The notes beneath the pieces are model-generated. The model ran no database searches and was not told where the DNA came from. It was given only the letters and a program-made list of their open reading frames with translations. A stretch of DNA of 64,000 nucleotides from positions 1-64,000 of the forward strand of contig JADNRV010000063.1 in NCBI GenBank assembly GCA_015499995.1, read 5' to 3'. The DNA comes from Flammula alnicola. Taxonomy: Eukaryota; Basidiomycota; Agaricomycetes; Agaricales; Strophariaceae. Below are positions 1 to 10,747 of this stretch, one piece after another (the first letter of the stretch is position 1; every line of letters begins with the position of its first letter). A program made the translations under genes and the position numbers.

Positions 1-36
1 CTACTGGATATTTTATTGCTTGTCAAGTCGTAACAC
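1..36. other. unassigned left flank
   Basis: These 36 bases do not match the LINE ORF1 sequence that begins next to them, while the other LINE copies in the window continue colinearly across the same point. They are probably target DNA left of a 5'-truncated LINE. Too short to identify. Confidence 0.4.
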
Positions 37-239
37 CGACCAAAGGCACTCCGCTCGGTACAGACTGCCCCCACACTGCGCGGTGCCCTTCGTGCCGCAA
101 AGATCATTGGGCCTCTTCGAGCCACTGCTCGTTTTGGTGACACCGCTTCGACCGTCCTTGGATCGAGGCTAAATATGCTGAGGTACGTGATTTTTGGCTA
201 AATCGTCGTCCCACCCATCACTCACATAACGTAGCTTAA
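37..239 (+). pseudogene. LINE ORF1, C-terminal end
   Basis: Last part of the Gag-like ORF1 protein, including the third zinc-knuckle-like cluster (CPSC...H...HC) and the conserved ending in HNVA. An in-frame TGA at 138-140 replaces the CGN/CGA arginine codon found in the other copies, a C-to-T change at a CpG. The ORF1 stop TAA (237-239) shares its last A with the ORF2 ATG (239-241). By analogy with other LINE ORF1 proteins it binds element RNA. Confidence 0.75.
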
Positions 240-1978
240 TGCCAGTACAACCCATGCTGGATGAGGTGTGGATGTTGAGTTGGAACGTGGCCAGGGACGG
301 GATGTCCCTGGATGTAATTCTATCTACGTGTTGTAACATATATGATATTATCTTCGTTCAAGAACCCCCTTGGCGACACATAAGGACCGCCCCGTCTGCT
401 AAAACCAGAAAGGGCGAGGATGTCATTGGCGCACCGAACCACCCAGATTGGCTGGCAATGGTCCGTGCGCCCACTATTGCTGATGAGCGACCCCGGGTTA
501 TGACCTATGTTTCGACTAGGTTGGCCCGGTATCGTCCGTCTATACGAAGGGATGTGGTTGATCACCCCGACATACAGGTCCTGTCACTCTCAACAAGTGC
601 CGAGACCTTCTTTTTGATGAACGTCTATTCTGACGCGGATCATGGGGCCATCAATTGGCTCAAGGCCCACGACACTACACTTCCTCGCTTCCATTTCATG
701 GGCGGGGACTTCAACACACACTCCGAAGACTGGGACGAGGGTCACAGTGGTCGGGAGGGATGCGCTCTCTCACTGCAGCAGTCTGCTGCTATTCTTGGGC
801 TTGAACTGGCTGCTTTTGGCAACCCAGGGCCCACGCACATACCAAGAGATCCCACCAAGCGCAAAATGGTGATCGATCTGGCTTTCATCCCACCCAACCA
901 GGTGATCGACCAAACTACTGTCCGATGCCCAGACATTCAACTCAGATCGGACCACATTCCGATTTCGACCACACTGGACATCTCTCCCGCCCCTGATGGG
1001 GCGGTTCGGATGTCTCTTCCCACTGATGACGTTCCGGCGTTCATCAATTCTATCAGCTCGGGGCTTCGGGCTATCGACCCGACTGCCCCTCTTAACACCG
1101 AGGAACAGATCGAGGCTGCTGCGCAAGCGGTGGCTTTAGTCTTCTCTTCTGCATGGGATTCCCATGCTAAAGAGTCCTTTGTTACCCGGCGATCTAAGCC
1201 CTGGTGGACCCAGGAGTGCTCAGACGCCCTTGACACGTTCCGGCGCAGTCGCCTGCCCGAGGACTGGAAATCCTTTCGGAAAACCATCCGAGATGTCAAG
1301 CGCGAGTTCTTTGATCAACAGATCCATGAAATTGCGTCTGCTAACAAGCGCCCGTGGGACCTCATGAACTGGGTCCAACAGCACAAGCTTCCTCCTTGTG
1401 AGGCTCTCCATTATTGTGGCGAGCCTTGCAACGACATGCCCGCTCTTTGGGACGCGCTCCACGGTACCTACAACTCTGCGTCTGACAGAGTGTTTGATGC
1501 CAATTTGTTGAACTCTCTCCCTACGCTTCCTGTTAGGGAGTGGGTTCGCTTTTCTGCGCTGGAACTCACGGAGGCTCTCTCTGTGTGTTCTGGTCTATCC
1601 GCTCCGGGTCCGGATCATGTCAATTGGTCCCACCTGAAGGGGATAGTACGTCGCGACCCTCACTCGGTTGAGGTCCTCCTCTCGATTGCCAATGCCTGCA
1701 TGCGTGTGGGTTATTGGCCATCGGTATTTAAGGATTGGCTTTCGGTGATTATTCCCAAGCCGAATAAGCCGTCCTACTCTGCACCTAAGGCGTTCAGGCC
1801 TATTGTTCTCCTGAACACTATCAGTAAATTAATCGAGAAGATGATCTCGAATCGCATTCAGTTCGATGCGGTCGGGCTGGACATTTTCCATCCTAACCAG
1901 GTGGGTGGAGTGCGTCAACGCTCCACCGAGGATGCTGGGCTCTTCCTGACACACATTGTGCGTGCGGGTTGGGCTAAG

Positions 1979-1980
<2 letters not shown>
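239..1980 (+). pseudogene. LINE ORF2, endonuclease and start of reverse transcriptase
   Basis: Begins at the ATG that overlaps the ORF1 stop. The AP-endonuclease domain (residues about 10-250) shows FVQEPPW, NVYSDADHG, GGDFN, the DLAF segment and SDHIPI, which carry the expected metal-binding and catalytic E, D, N and H. It nicks target DNA for target-primed reverse transcription. After a linker the RT fingers begin (AFRPIVLLN, IFHPNQVGG). The frame is open until the inserted poly(T) at 1981 and continues at 4530 and 6849. Unlike three other copies in the window, it keeps CGA (545-547) where they have a stop. Confidence 0.85.
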
Positions 1981-2018
<38 letters not shown>

Positions 2019-4519
2019 ACAATTTATATTCCGAAACTCGAACGCAGCTCGGACTCTAACTAATACAAACGAGTACACTACAATACCCATCGCAAAAGAA
2101 AGAAGTTGGTTGCTCGCAGGGGAGCATGCGGCGCGCGCGAGCGCGACGCGGGGGAGACTGCACTGCAGCCTGAAACCCAAATAGCGGACCTCGCAGCCCA
2201 GGAAATACAAACGTGCGGCGTTGTTAACGCTACCGAATGTAAGGTAGATATGGATTAAAAGGGTGGACAGGGGGGTCACCCAGATGAAGTCGGAGCTTGC
2301 CCGGCTCTCCCCACTTCGTTGGCAAACTCGACGTTGTCGTTACACCATGGCGGGTCCTCCGAATGATGCGTGCCATAGACTCAGAGAGTCACAAGCGAAG
2401 CCATGCAATGAACACGGCTGCGGCCCTCGCGGGATTTGTCGCACCATAATGGAAACACCTGCGGGCACTAGGACTTGGGCCAAGGCCCCGACGACACCGA
2501 CGACACCTAGGATCACCCCCTATCCAGAGTCCCTCATCCGACTCCGGCTGGGGGCCGGTTGAAAGCAAACGCCGTAACGTTGTCAGTCAAAAATTTCTCA
2601 AGACCCCACACTAAGTGCGGGGCCCTGTGAGGTAGCATCGGGAGCTTCGGGCACCCAAAGAGATGGTCGCGCGTCTGAGGATAAACCCCACACGTACAAC
2701 CGAGAGCAAGTGGGTCGTCGATTTTGAACCGCTCGTAATACGAGCCGATCGGAGCATGATTCGTTATTACACGGCACATGCGGGCGAACAACTGAGAGTT
2801 GCGGCCACTGACTTCAAGCCACGGCCCACCACGAACGGGGGTCGGACGGAGAGGATTACCCTTTAGATCCTCTAACTCCAAAAAGTTGGAGCCAAGTAAA
2901 TTGGGAACCTCGTCGACCTCTGTCGACCAAGCATCCCACGCTACAGTGTCGGCTTTATTCTTAAGCCAAGCGATAGATAGAGGGGTATTCGGTGTAACAG
3001 GCACACCGGGAAACCCCAAGACGAGGTCATGAGCCTCCTGATGGATGTCCCACTCCATGTCGGAGGGAGACTCTGCAAAAACGACTTTTCGGTTACCACC
3101 ACCCTGGAACCATCGTTCGAGTGTCCGACACACTACCAGAGAAGAGCCCTGATGAGAATGCGGGGAAGGATCAACGGCCATTCGAGCGGCATGCATCGAG
3201 TCCGTGAAAATGACTATCTTGGTGACGTCTCCGAACGCTTCCATTGCGGAGATGGCCACCGAGATGGCGTCGAGCTCAGCATCAGTGCTAATAGCTCGTC
3301 CAGAAGAGTGGCATCTGGCTAACACCAGCGCACCCTGCTGTTTGATAACAACGCCGTTGGCGGCCTGCCAGGGCCCCGGAGGGACCGAGCCGTCGACACC
3401 AGCATATGCGGTACCTGGCTCATCGTCACACTTTTCGATGAGTTTGTCCAGTATGATTTTCCACGCAGCATCAGGGTCTTCGGCCCTGCTGACACGGGGT
3501 TTAGCCATCCATGTAAACCGGCTCGCATGCCGATCCATTAGACGATATCCAGGCCTGGCGTCTGGAGCAAAAGGCTCCAGTTCCTCCAGACCAGCGGGGT
3601 GGACCAATGCATTGCCCACGAGTCCGCCGCGCAACTTTTCGCGTTGACGCTCGGTAAAATTCCCGATCGTCATCTTGTGAGGGACGGCTCTCTTAAGTAA
3701 AGGACCTGCCATAAATGACCGGACCGGGTGCGTATCAGACAAAAGAGAGATCTGGGCCACTGCCCGAGAGTTCAACCTGTCCAGAAGTAGGGGCATGGGC
3801 AGGAGGCCGGCGAGGGCCTCGACGCCATACGAGGGAGAAGTGCGGAAGCACCCAGTAATCCAAAGCCCAGCCTTACGCTGAACGTTGGTAAGTTGCGCAA
3901 TAAGCCCCTTGTTCCGGGCCTTGCGGAAATACCACATGCGGTAGCCATAAGTAATTATGGGGATAACGCACGTGCGGTAGAGGAGGCGCTTGAGATGTGG
4001 CGGCAGCCCTCTGGTAGAAGACCCAAGCATCCTCATCGATACAACCGATGTGAATCCTTTGGTGGAATAGTATCTCACATGCTCCTTGAAGGTGAGCTTG
4101 CGATCAAAATAAAACCCAAGATATCGCCAGAACGGCTTAGGCTTGAGCCATTTGCCTGCAGTGTAGGGTTCTTCACCCAAATCAATAGCAGGGTTATAAA
4201 CTGAAGCCGTGTTGTCGAAGTGGAAAATCTCCGACTTCGCGTGCTCCAGAGCGAGAGCGAACTTGGTAAAGAGCTCAAATATAATCTTGTACGCCTTATG
4301 AAGGTTCACAACATTGGGATCGAGTCCGGTCTCCTGAGAAATCAGGGTACCATCATCAACATATGACAGAAGGTCAACCGCAAGATGAATCTCACGGCAC
4401 CTCTTGTAGAAAAGACGCATGATAGGTGCCAAGTAAATAGCTGACAAGACAGGGGACAAGGCAGAGCCCTGTCCCATGCCCACATCTGCCTGCAGAGGGT
4501 CTGACAGGAAGGAATTCCT
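1981..4519 (-). mobile_element. 5'-truncated LINE (subfamily A) with poly(A) tail and target duplication
   Basis: Minus-strand insertion. The tail is the T run at 1981-2012, followed by AAATCAACAATTTAT, the complement of the LINE 3' end. The body stops in the RT domain at 4519. The host LINE word GGGCTAAGGG occurs on both sides (1971-1980 and 4520-4529), a target-site duplication of 10 bp or slightly more. This is an ordinary target-primed insertion, truncated at the 5' side. The uninterrupted reading frame inside suggests it is fairly young. Confidence 0.9.
2534..4519 (-). pseudogene. LINE-A ORF2 fragment: RT palm, RNase H, C-terminal knuckle
   Basis: The frame is open from the truncation point to a stop at 2534, about 660 residues. 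RT motif B (QGSALSPVLSAIYLAPIM) and motif C (LLSYVDDGT) lie near the truncated end, followed by the YLGFYFD segment. An RNase H domain follows with AGVDGS, DAELDAI, FTDSMHA and a late HD, the D-E-D-D set. The C-terminus has a CTC...H...C knuckle typical of Tad/I/R1-type ORF2 proteins. The endonuclease and RT fingers were lost by 5' truncation. The 3' UTR occupies 2013-2533. Confidence 0.85.
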
Positions 4520-4529
4520 GGGCTAAGGG

Positions 4530-4730
4530 TTTAAAGACTAGCGTGGTCGCCTTTGATCTCGCTCAGTTTTTCCCTTCACTTAATCACGATGCGCTAGTGA
4601 TTATTCTTCGGAAACTTGGCTTCCCTCCGTTGGTGGTCAAGTTTTTCGCATCTTATCTGGTAGAAAGGAAGACGCGGTATGCGTGGAACTCCTTTTTATC
4701 GGACCCGTTGCAGGCAGACGTGGGGGTGGG
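4530..4730 (+). pseudogene. LINE ORF2 middle piece (RT motif A)
   Basis: Short colinear continuation of the plus-strand ORF2 between two nested insertions. It encodes RT motif A (AFDLAQFFPSLNHDAL, with the catalytic D) and runs to the region before motif B. It is followed directly by LINE-A 3' UTR sequence on the other strand. Confidence 0.8.
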
Positions 4731-6848
4731 TGAAGTCAGAGCTTGCCCGGCTCTCCCCACTTCGTTGGCAAACTCGACGTTGTCGTTACACCATGGCGGG
4801 TCCTCCAAATGATGCGTGCCGTAGACTCAGAGAGTCACAAGCGAAGCCATGCAACGAACACGGCTGCAGCCCTCGCGGGATTTATCGCACCATAATGGAA
4901 ACACCTGCGGGCACTAGGTCTTGGGCCAAGGCCCCAACGACACCTAGGATCACCCCCCATCCAGAGTCCCTCATCCGACTCCGGCTGGGGGCCGGTTGAA
5001 AGCAAACACAGTAACGTTGTCAGTCAAAAATTTCTCAAGACCCCACACTAGGTGCAGGGCCCTGTGAGGTAGCATCGGGAGCTTAGGGCACCCAAAGAGA
5101 TGATCGCGCGTCTGAGGATAAACCCCACACGTACAACCGAGAGCCAATGGATCATCGATTTTGAACCGCTCGTAGTACGAGCCGATCGGAGCATGATTCG
5201 TGATGGCACGGCACATGCGGGCGAACAACTGAGAGTTGCAGCCGCCGACTTCAAGCCACGGCCCACCGCGAACGGGGGTCGGACGGAGAGGATTACCCTT
5301 TAGATCCTCTAACTCCAAAAAGTTGGAGCCAAGTAAATTGGGAACCTCGTCGACCTCTGTCGACCAAGCATCCCACGCTACAGTGTCGGCTTTATTCTTA
5401 AGCCAAGCGATAGATAGAGGGGTATTCGGTGTAACAGGCACACCGGGAAACCCCAAGACGAGGTCATGAGCCTCCTGATGGATGTCCCACTCCATGTCGG
5501 AGGGAGACTCTGCAAAAACGACTTTTCGGTTACCACCACCTTGGAACCATCGTTCAAGTGTCCGACACACTATCAGAGATGAGCCCTGATGAGAGTGCGG
5601 GGAAGGATCAACAGCCATTCGAGCAGCATGCATCGAATCCGTGAAAATAACTATCCTGGTGACGTCTCCGAATGCCACCATTGCGGAGATAGCCACCGAG
5701 ATGGCATCGAGCTCAGTGTCAGTGCTTATTGCTCGTCCGGAAGAGTGGCACCTGGCCAAGACCAGCGCACCCTGCCGTTTGATAACAATGCCGTTGGCGG
5801 CCTGCCAGGGCCCCGGAGGGACCGAGCTGTCGACACCAGCATATGCGGTACCTGGCTCATCGTCACACTTTTCGATGAGTTTGTCCAGTATGATTTTCCA
5901 CGCAGCATCAGGGTCTTCGGCCCTGCTGATACGGGGTTTAGCCATCCATGTAAACCGGCTCGCATGCTGGTCCATTAGACGATATCCAGGTCTGGCGTCT
6001 GGAGCAAAAGGCTCCAGTTCTTCCAGACCAGCGGGGTGGGACAGTGCATTGCCCACAAGTCCGCCGCGCAACTTTTCACGTTGATGCTCGGTAAAATTCT
6101 CGATCGCCATCTTGTGAGGGACGGCTTTCTTAAGTAAAGGTCCTGCCATGAATGACCGGACCGGGTGCGTATCAGACAAAAGAGAGATCCGGGCCACTGC
6201 CCGAGAGTTCAACCTGTCCAGAAGTAGGGGCATGGGCAGGAGGCCGGCGAGGGCCTCGACGCCATACGAGGGAGAAGTGCAGAAGCACCCAGTGATCCAA
6301 AGCCCAGCCTTGCGCTGAACATTGGTAAGTTGCGCAATGAGCCCCTTGTTCCGGGCCTTGCGGAAATACCACATGCGGTAACCATAAGTAATTATGGGGA
6401 TAACGCACGTGCGGTAGAGGAGGCGCTTAAGGTGCGGCAGCAACCCTCTGGTAGAAGACCCCAGCATTCGCATCGAGACGACCAATGTGAATCCTTTGGT
6501 GGAGTAGTATCTCACATGCTCCTTGAAAGTGAGCTTGCAATCAAAATAGAACCCAAGATACCGCCAAAATGGCTTTGGCTTGAGCCATTTGCCACCAGTG
6601 TAGGGTTCTTCACCCAAATCAATGGCGGGATTATAAACCGAAGCCGTGTTATCGAAGTGGAAGATCTCCGACTTCGCGTGCTCCAGAGCGAGAGCGAACT
6701 TGGTAAAAAGCTCAAATATAATCTTATAAGCCTTGCGAAGGTTTACAACATTGGGATCGAGTCCGGTCTCCTGAGAAATCAGGGTACCATCGTCAACATA
6801 TGACAGAAGGTCAACCGCAAGATGAATCTCACGGCACCTCTTGTAGAA
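4731..6848 (-). mobile_element. LINE-A fragment without poly(A), truncated at both ends
   Basis: A minus-strand LINE-A piece. Its 3' end stops inside the 3' UTR (GACTTCA) without a tail, and its 5' end stops in the RT domain. No target duplication is visible. Compared with intact copies, the host LINE has lost about 15-17 bp between motifs A and B at the insertion point. This is atypical for normal target-primed insertion and suggests internal priming or a recombination-type event. Confidence 0.75.
4971..6848 (-). pseudogene. LINE-A ORF2 fragment: RT motif C through C-terminus
   Basis: Open to the truncated end, although no ATG is present there. It reads YVDDGTL, the YLGFYFD segment, the RNase H set (AGVDSS, DTELDAI, FTDSMHA) and the terminal CTC...H...C knuckle, with its stop at 4971. 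The RNase H first motif is GVDSS rather than GVDGS. Very similar to the copy at 2534-4519 and to the one in the copia element at 21358-24087. Confidence 0.78.
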
Positions 6849-8772
6849 GTCCCCTGTCTTGTCGGCTATTTACCTGGCGCCTATTATGTGCCTATTCGAG
6901 AAGCGGTGCCTCGACCTTGGGTTGAGGGTCGACCTCCTCTCATATGTTGATGATGGCACACTCATTGTGCAAGATGAGTGGCTGGATCATAATATTGCTA
7001 TGCTCAAGAAGGCATATGCTGTTATCTTCGAGTTATTCAAGGCTTTTGCCTTGGCGCTCGAGCACGATAAGTCTGAGATCTATCATTTTGATAGGTCCCA
7101 CGCTTACTATAATCCTAGCATCGATCTCGGGTATGCACCCTACACCGGAGATCGTGCTAATTACCTCAAGCCCAAGCCGTTTTGGCGGTACTTAGGCTTT
7201 TACTTCGACCGCAAGCTCACCTTCAATGAGCATGTGCGTTATTACTCCACCAAGGGATTCACATCGGTTGTTTCGATGAAGAGGCTTGGTTCCTCTACTC
7301 GGGGGCTACTGCCTATGCAGAAGCGACTCCTGTACCGCACCTGTGTAGTCCCCATATTCACGTATGGGTATCGCATGTGGTTCTTCAAGGGTGCCCGCAA
7401 CAAGGGCCTCATTAAACAGCTTACGCAAGTCCAGCGCAAGGCTGCTCTCTGGATTACGGGTGCATTCCGTACTTCGCCATCGGGAGGGGTGGAGGCCCTT
7501 GCGGGCCTCCTACCCATCCCTATACTTCTCGAAAGATTGCGCGACCGCTCTACTGTGCGTGTTGCCACTCTCTCAGACACTCATCCGATCTGGTCGTTCA
7601 TGTCCGGATCATCACTTAAGCGCGCAACCCCCCATCCTATGTCGGTTGAACGCATGCCTGCCGCCCATCGCCGCAAGGTGACGGGTGCTCTTATGGACAA
7701 TGTAAATTATTCCAGTGTCCCGGTTGAGTCTACGGAGCCTTTTGCTCCTGAAGCTCGTCCGGGTTATCGAATCCTCGATCGCTATGCCGATCGGTTCAAG
7801 TGGCTTTCCAAGCCACGCTTTAGCAGGTCCGAAGATCCTGAAGCGGCTTGGAAGCTAATCCTGGATGCGTCTCTCGAGTCTCTCGAGGACGATCCAGACG
7901 CTGCATACGCTGGTGTTGATGGCTCCTGCCCTCCGGGGTGGCAAGCCGCCACTGGCATTGTTATCAAACGGCAGGGCGCACAGGTTTATTCTGGGTGCCA
8001 TGCTGCCGGGAGGGCCTCATCTACGGATGCAGAGCTCTTCGCTATTCGCGTTGCCATCTCCAATGCCGTTGGCTTTGGGGACGTCAAACGCGTTACTATT
8101 TTCACTGATGCGATGCATGCTGCGCGCCTTTCAGTGGATCCCTCTCCGCACTCCTTTCAGTCTCAGTCGCTGATGGTGTGTCATATACTTGAGCCGTGGT
8201 TCAGGCGCTCGCCTGACCACAAGGTTACTTTTATCGAGTCTCCCTCCGATATGGAGTGGGGCATTCGAAACAAAGCACATGATCTCGTTGCTGGTATGCG
8301 CGGTGTTGCCGTCGTTCCTACCACCAAACTGTCTCTCCAGTACGTCCGCGATTTTGTGGACAAATCGGCACGCGCAGATTGGAAACAAAGAGTTTCCGAT
8401 CAGCCATTCCTGCTTGGCTCCAACTTTATGGAGCTGCAAGGGTTGAACGGAGACCCTGTCCAGCCTAGTCCCACTCACGGGGGACCTTGGCTTGAAGCCG
8501 GCAGTCAGAGCGTCTCGCTCTTTGCCCGCATGTGCCGTTTAATTACGAATCATGCGCCGATCGGCTCGTACTACGAGCGGTTCAAAATCGATGACCCTAG
8601 GGCCCTCGGTTGCGAGTGTGGGGTGTATCCTCACACCCGTAATCATATATTCAAGTGCAAGAAACAGCCTTGGACTCGTCGGAAGCCGAAACTCGTTTCG
8701 GAGCTGGCGACGTATCTGTTGGAGCACCCTACGGCGTTCTCCTTCTCCCGGCACCCCGCTGGAGTCGGATGA
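6849..8772 (+). pseudogene. LINE ORF2, RT motifs B-C, RNase H and C-terminus (subfamily B)
   Basis: Remainder of the plus-strand ORF2. It begins at the end of RT motif B (LSAIYLAPIM), then shows YVDDGTL, YLGFYFDRKLTF, an RNase H domain with AGVDGS, DAELFAI, FTDAMHAA and a late HD, and the CEC...H...C knuckle. Open to the stop at 8770-8772. Subfamily B differs from A by, for example, a DRANYLKPK segment. Functional only as part of the interrupted element. Confidence 0.83.
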
Positions 8773-9319
8773 GGGACTCTGGGCGGGGGGCAATTCTGGG
8801 TGCGAGCGGCACCGCGGTCAAAGCGGCCTGTTGCCCACAGGTGTTTCTGCATTGAGTCACTGTGATGGCGGACTTCGCGAGAGGCGAGAGGGCTGGTCGT
8901 TCCAGTCCTGGCGGGGTCGACTCCTTGAGTTGGCCTCGTGCATCACTTGCAGAGGACCCGACCTGGTTGACGGCGGTGGGGGCTTCAGCCCCTGCTTAGC
9001 TATGACCACATTGATTTTACCGGTGAATCGGGGAGGGCCTGGCAGGCTCTTCTCGCATCTGGATGACCCCCCTGTCCATCCCAATATTCCTATCTGCCGT
9101 TCGTGCGGTAGCATTAACAACGCCGCAATGTCGGACAATCTGTAGTTGCGAGACTACCTATCTGGGTTTCAGGCAGCTGCGCTGTCTCGCCCGCGCCGCG
9201 CTCGCGCGCGTCGCATGCTCGCCGTCGAGCCAAATTCTATCTTCTGCACGTGTAGTATACCACCTTCGTTTGTACTAGTTAGAGACCGGGCTGCTTTCGT
9301 GCGCCGGAATATAAACCGT

Positions 9320-9353
<34 letters not shown>
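8773..9353 (+). other. LINE-B 3' UTR and poly(A) tail
   Basis: Non-coding 3' region of the plus-strand LINE, with a GC-rich alternating block near 9190-9215 and a conserved end ATATAAACCGTTGATTTA before the A run (9326-9353). The same 3' end recurs, with small changes, in every LINE copy here. It is probably the signal recognised by the reverse transcriptase. Confidence 0.8.
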
Positions 9354-9356
<3 letters not shown>

Positions 9357-10252
9357 TGGGGGCAGTCCGTACCAAGTGGAGTGCCTTTGGTCGGGGGCTT
9401 AGCCTCCGGGTGAGGTTTACAGCACGAGGCGGCGATGCGATGAACATCGGCCTCGTGTGGGCCAGAGCAGCGCGCGCAGATAGGCTGGCGCGCTTTGCAG
9501 GAATTCTTCGGGTGGCCCCACCTCCAGCAACGAGTGCAGAGGGGGACGCCGGCGCTGACGACGGTTGGGCGAATGAGGATCACCCTGCCGCGGAACATGA
9601 AGGTCTTGTTGATAAGATGCTTCGCGCGTTGACCCGATTGAGAGTCGTAGATTTCGAAAAAGGCGTGGGCGGTGGAGCTCGCCTTCGAGTTGCGGATGAC
9701 GCGAGGGGGGCCCACGAGCATGATATCCATGGACAGAGGAGAGGCGAGCATCGCCATCTTCACCTCCGTCACATTGGTGGGGGTTCTAGTGTTGTAGTCA
9801 CTGAACGCAGGTAGATCGAGAGCCTTAAGATAAGACTTCGAGGTGAGCCCAACCCACACGTCGAGCGTGTCGGATGCAGGGGTGATGGTGTGGACAAAGC
9901 CACGGATGATGTTGAGGTCGGCCTCGTTGGCCACACCAGAGGTAGCGAGGGATATACCCTCGTACGCACGAGAGGCAGACAGGACCCGAAGGGTCCTGGC
10001 TGCGTCGCGGAGTCCTTTGTCGATCTTGTCATGAAGCTCGACGATCTTGCTGTCCTGGGGACGCTGCCCAGGGCCAGAGTACTGGATCAGGACCTGCTTG
10101 CGAGTAGGTCCGGACGAGGTAAACGACGGGGCAGTCTTCTGCTTCTTCGCAGATGATGGCCCCATCGGAGACGACAGGAGTCGTTTGTTGCCAGTCAGCT
10201 CCGCCTGCATGGCAGGAACTCGAGGCGCGGGTGGATAGCGAGGGGGTCCACC
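9354..10252 (-). pseudogene. LINE ORF1, zinc-knuckle half (copy a)
   Basis: C-terminal half of the minus-strand ORF1, open across the segment. It contains a predicted RNA-binding core and clustered zinc knuckles: CTRCWRWGHPKNSC fits C-x2-C-x4-H-x4-C, and CARCSGPH is a second cluster. It is cut at 9353 by the tail of the plus-strand LINE and at 10252 by the KDZ transposon. The N-terminal parts lie at 16501-17423 and 26120-26243. Its ORF2 is not in the window. Confidence 0.83.
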
Positions 10253-10480
10253 GAGTTCTTATGTGTCCCCCACGGATTCCTAGTGGAATCCGGCGGAATC
10301 CACGTGGATTCCGGGCGATTCCGGTGGAATGGGTTTGGCACAGGGACCAGCCAAAATACCGGATGTCAGTCCAGTGGAATGGGTACCGGATTGGCCCGGA
10401 ATCCGGTGTGGGCACCGGAATTTGCCGGAACGGAATGCAAAACGGAATGGAATATGGAATCCGGTCACCTGTGCACGATT
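10253..10480. repeat. left terminal inverted repeat and GGAATCC array
   Basis: After the terminal repeat, GGAATCC, GGATTCC and close variants (GGAATG, GGCGATTCC) recur about a dozen times to 10460, often as facing pairs. A matching array lies at the right end. By analogy with other DNA transposons these are candidate transposase-binding sites. AT-rich leader sequence follows to the first gene. Confidence 0.75.
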
Positions 10481-10747
10481 TAGTATATATTTATTGTATT
10501 GAGTAATTAACTAATCATTTTACATTAATTATACACTGATTTCGGTTAATTCGGCACGAATTGATGGAATCAAAACGGCCGAACAGCTGCCGAACCGAGA
10601 TCCGAAAACGTATCACGTGTGAATTCGGCAATTTCCGTGCCCTGAACCCTCGTTGCCACGTCTCCCGTTCTTTCTTCCTTTCCCCCCCACATCCTCTGCC
10701 TCCCATCCCCCCTCATCGTTTGCCCACCACCGCCACGACCGACCTCA

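Larger units (their letters stand above)
37..9353 (+). mobile_element. Tad1-like LINE, plus strand, split by two LINE insertions
   Basis: A 5'-truncated non-LTR retrotransposon: end of ORF1, ORF2, 3' UTR and a poly(A) tail at 9326-9353 preceded by TTGATTTA. It is interrupted at 1981-4519 and 4731-6848 by minus-strand LINE pieces; joining 37-1980, 4530-4730 and 6849-9353 gives a colinear element. Endonuclease, reverse transcriptase and RNase H in one ORF2 place it in the Tad1/I-like LINEs. After the tail the sequence changes at once to ORF1 of a minus-strand LINE (9354 onward), which was its target. No target duplication can be matched to the left flank. Confidence 0.88.

Noticed and set aside
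10253..10480. CRISPR-like array
   Set aside because: The GGAATCC units are short, irregular, in both orientations, and lie at a transposon end in a fungal genome.
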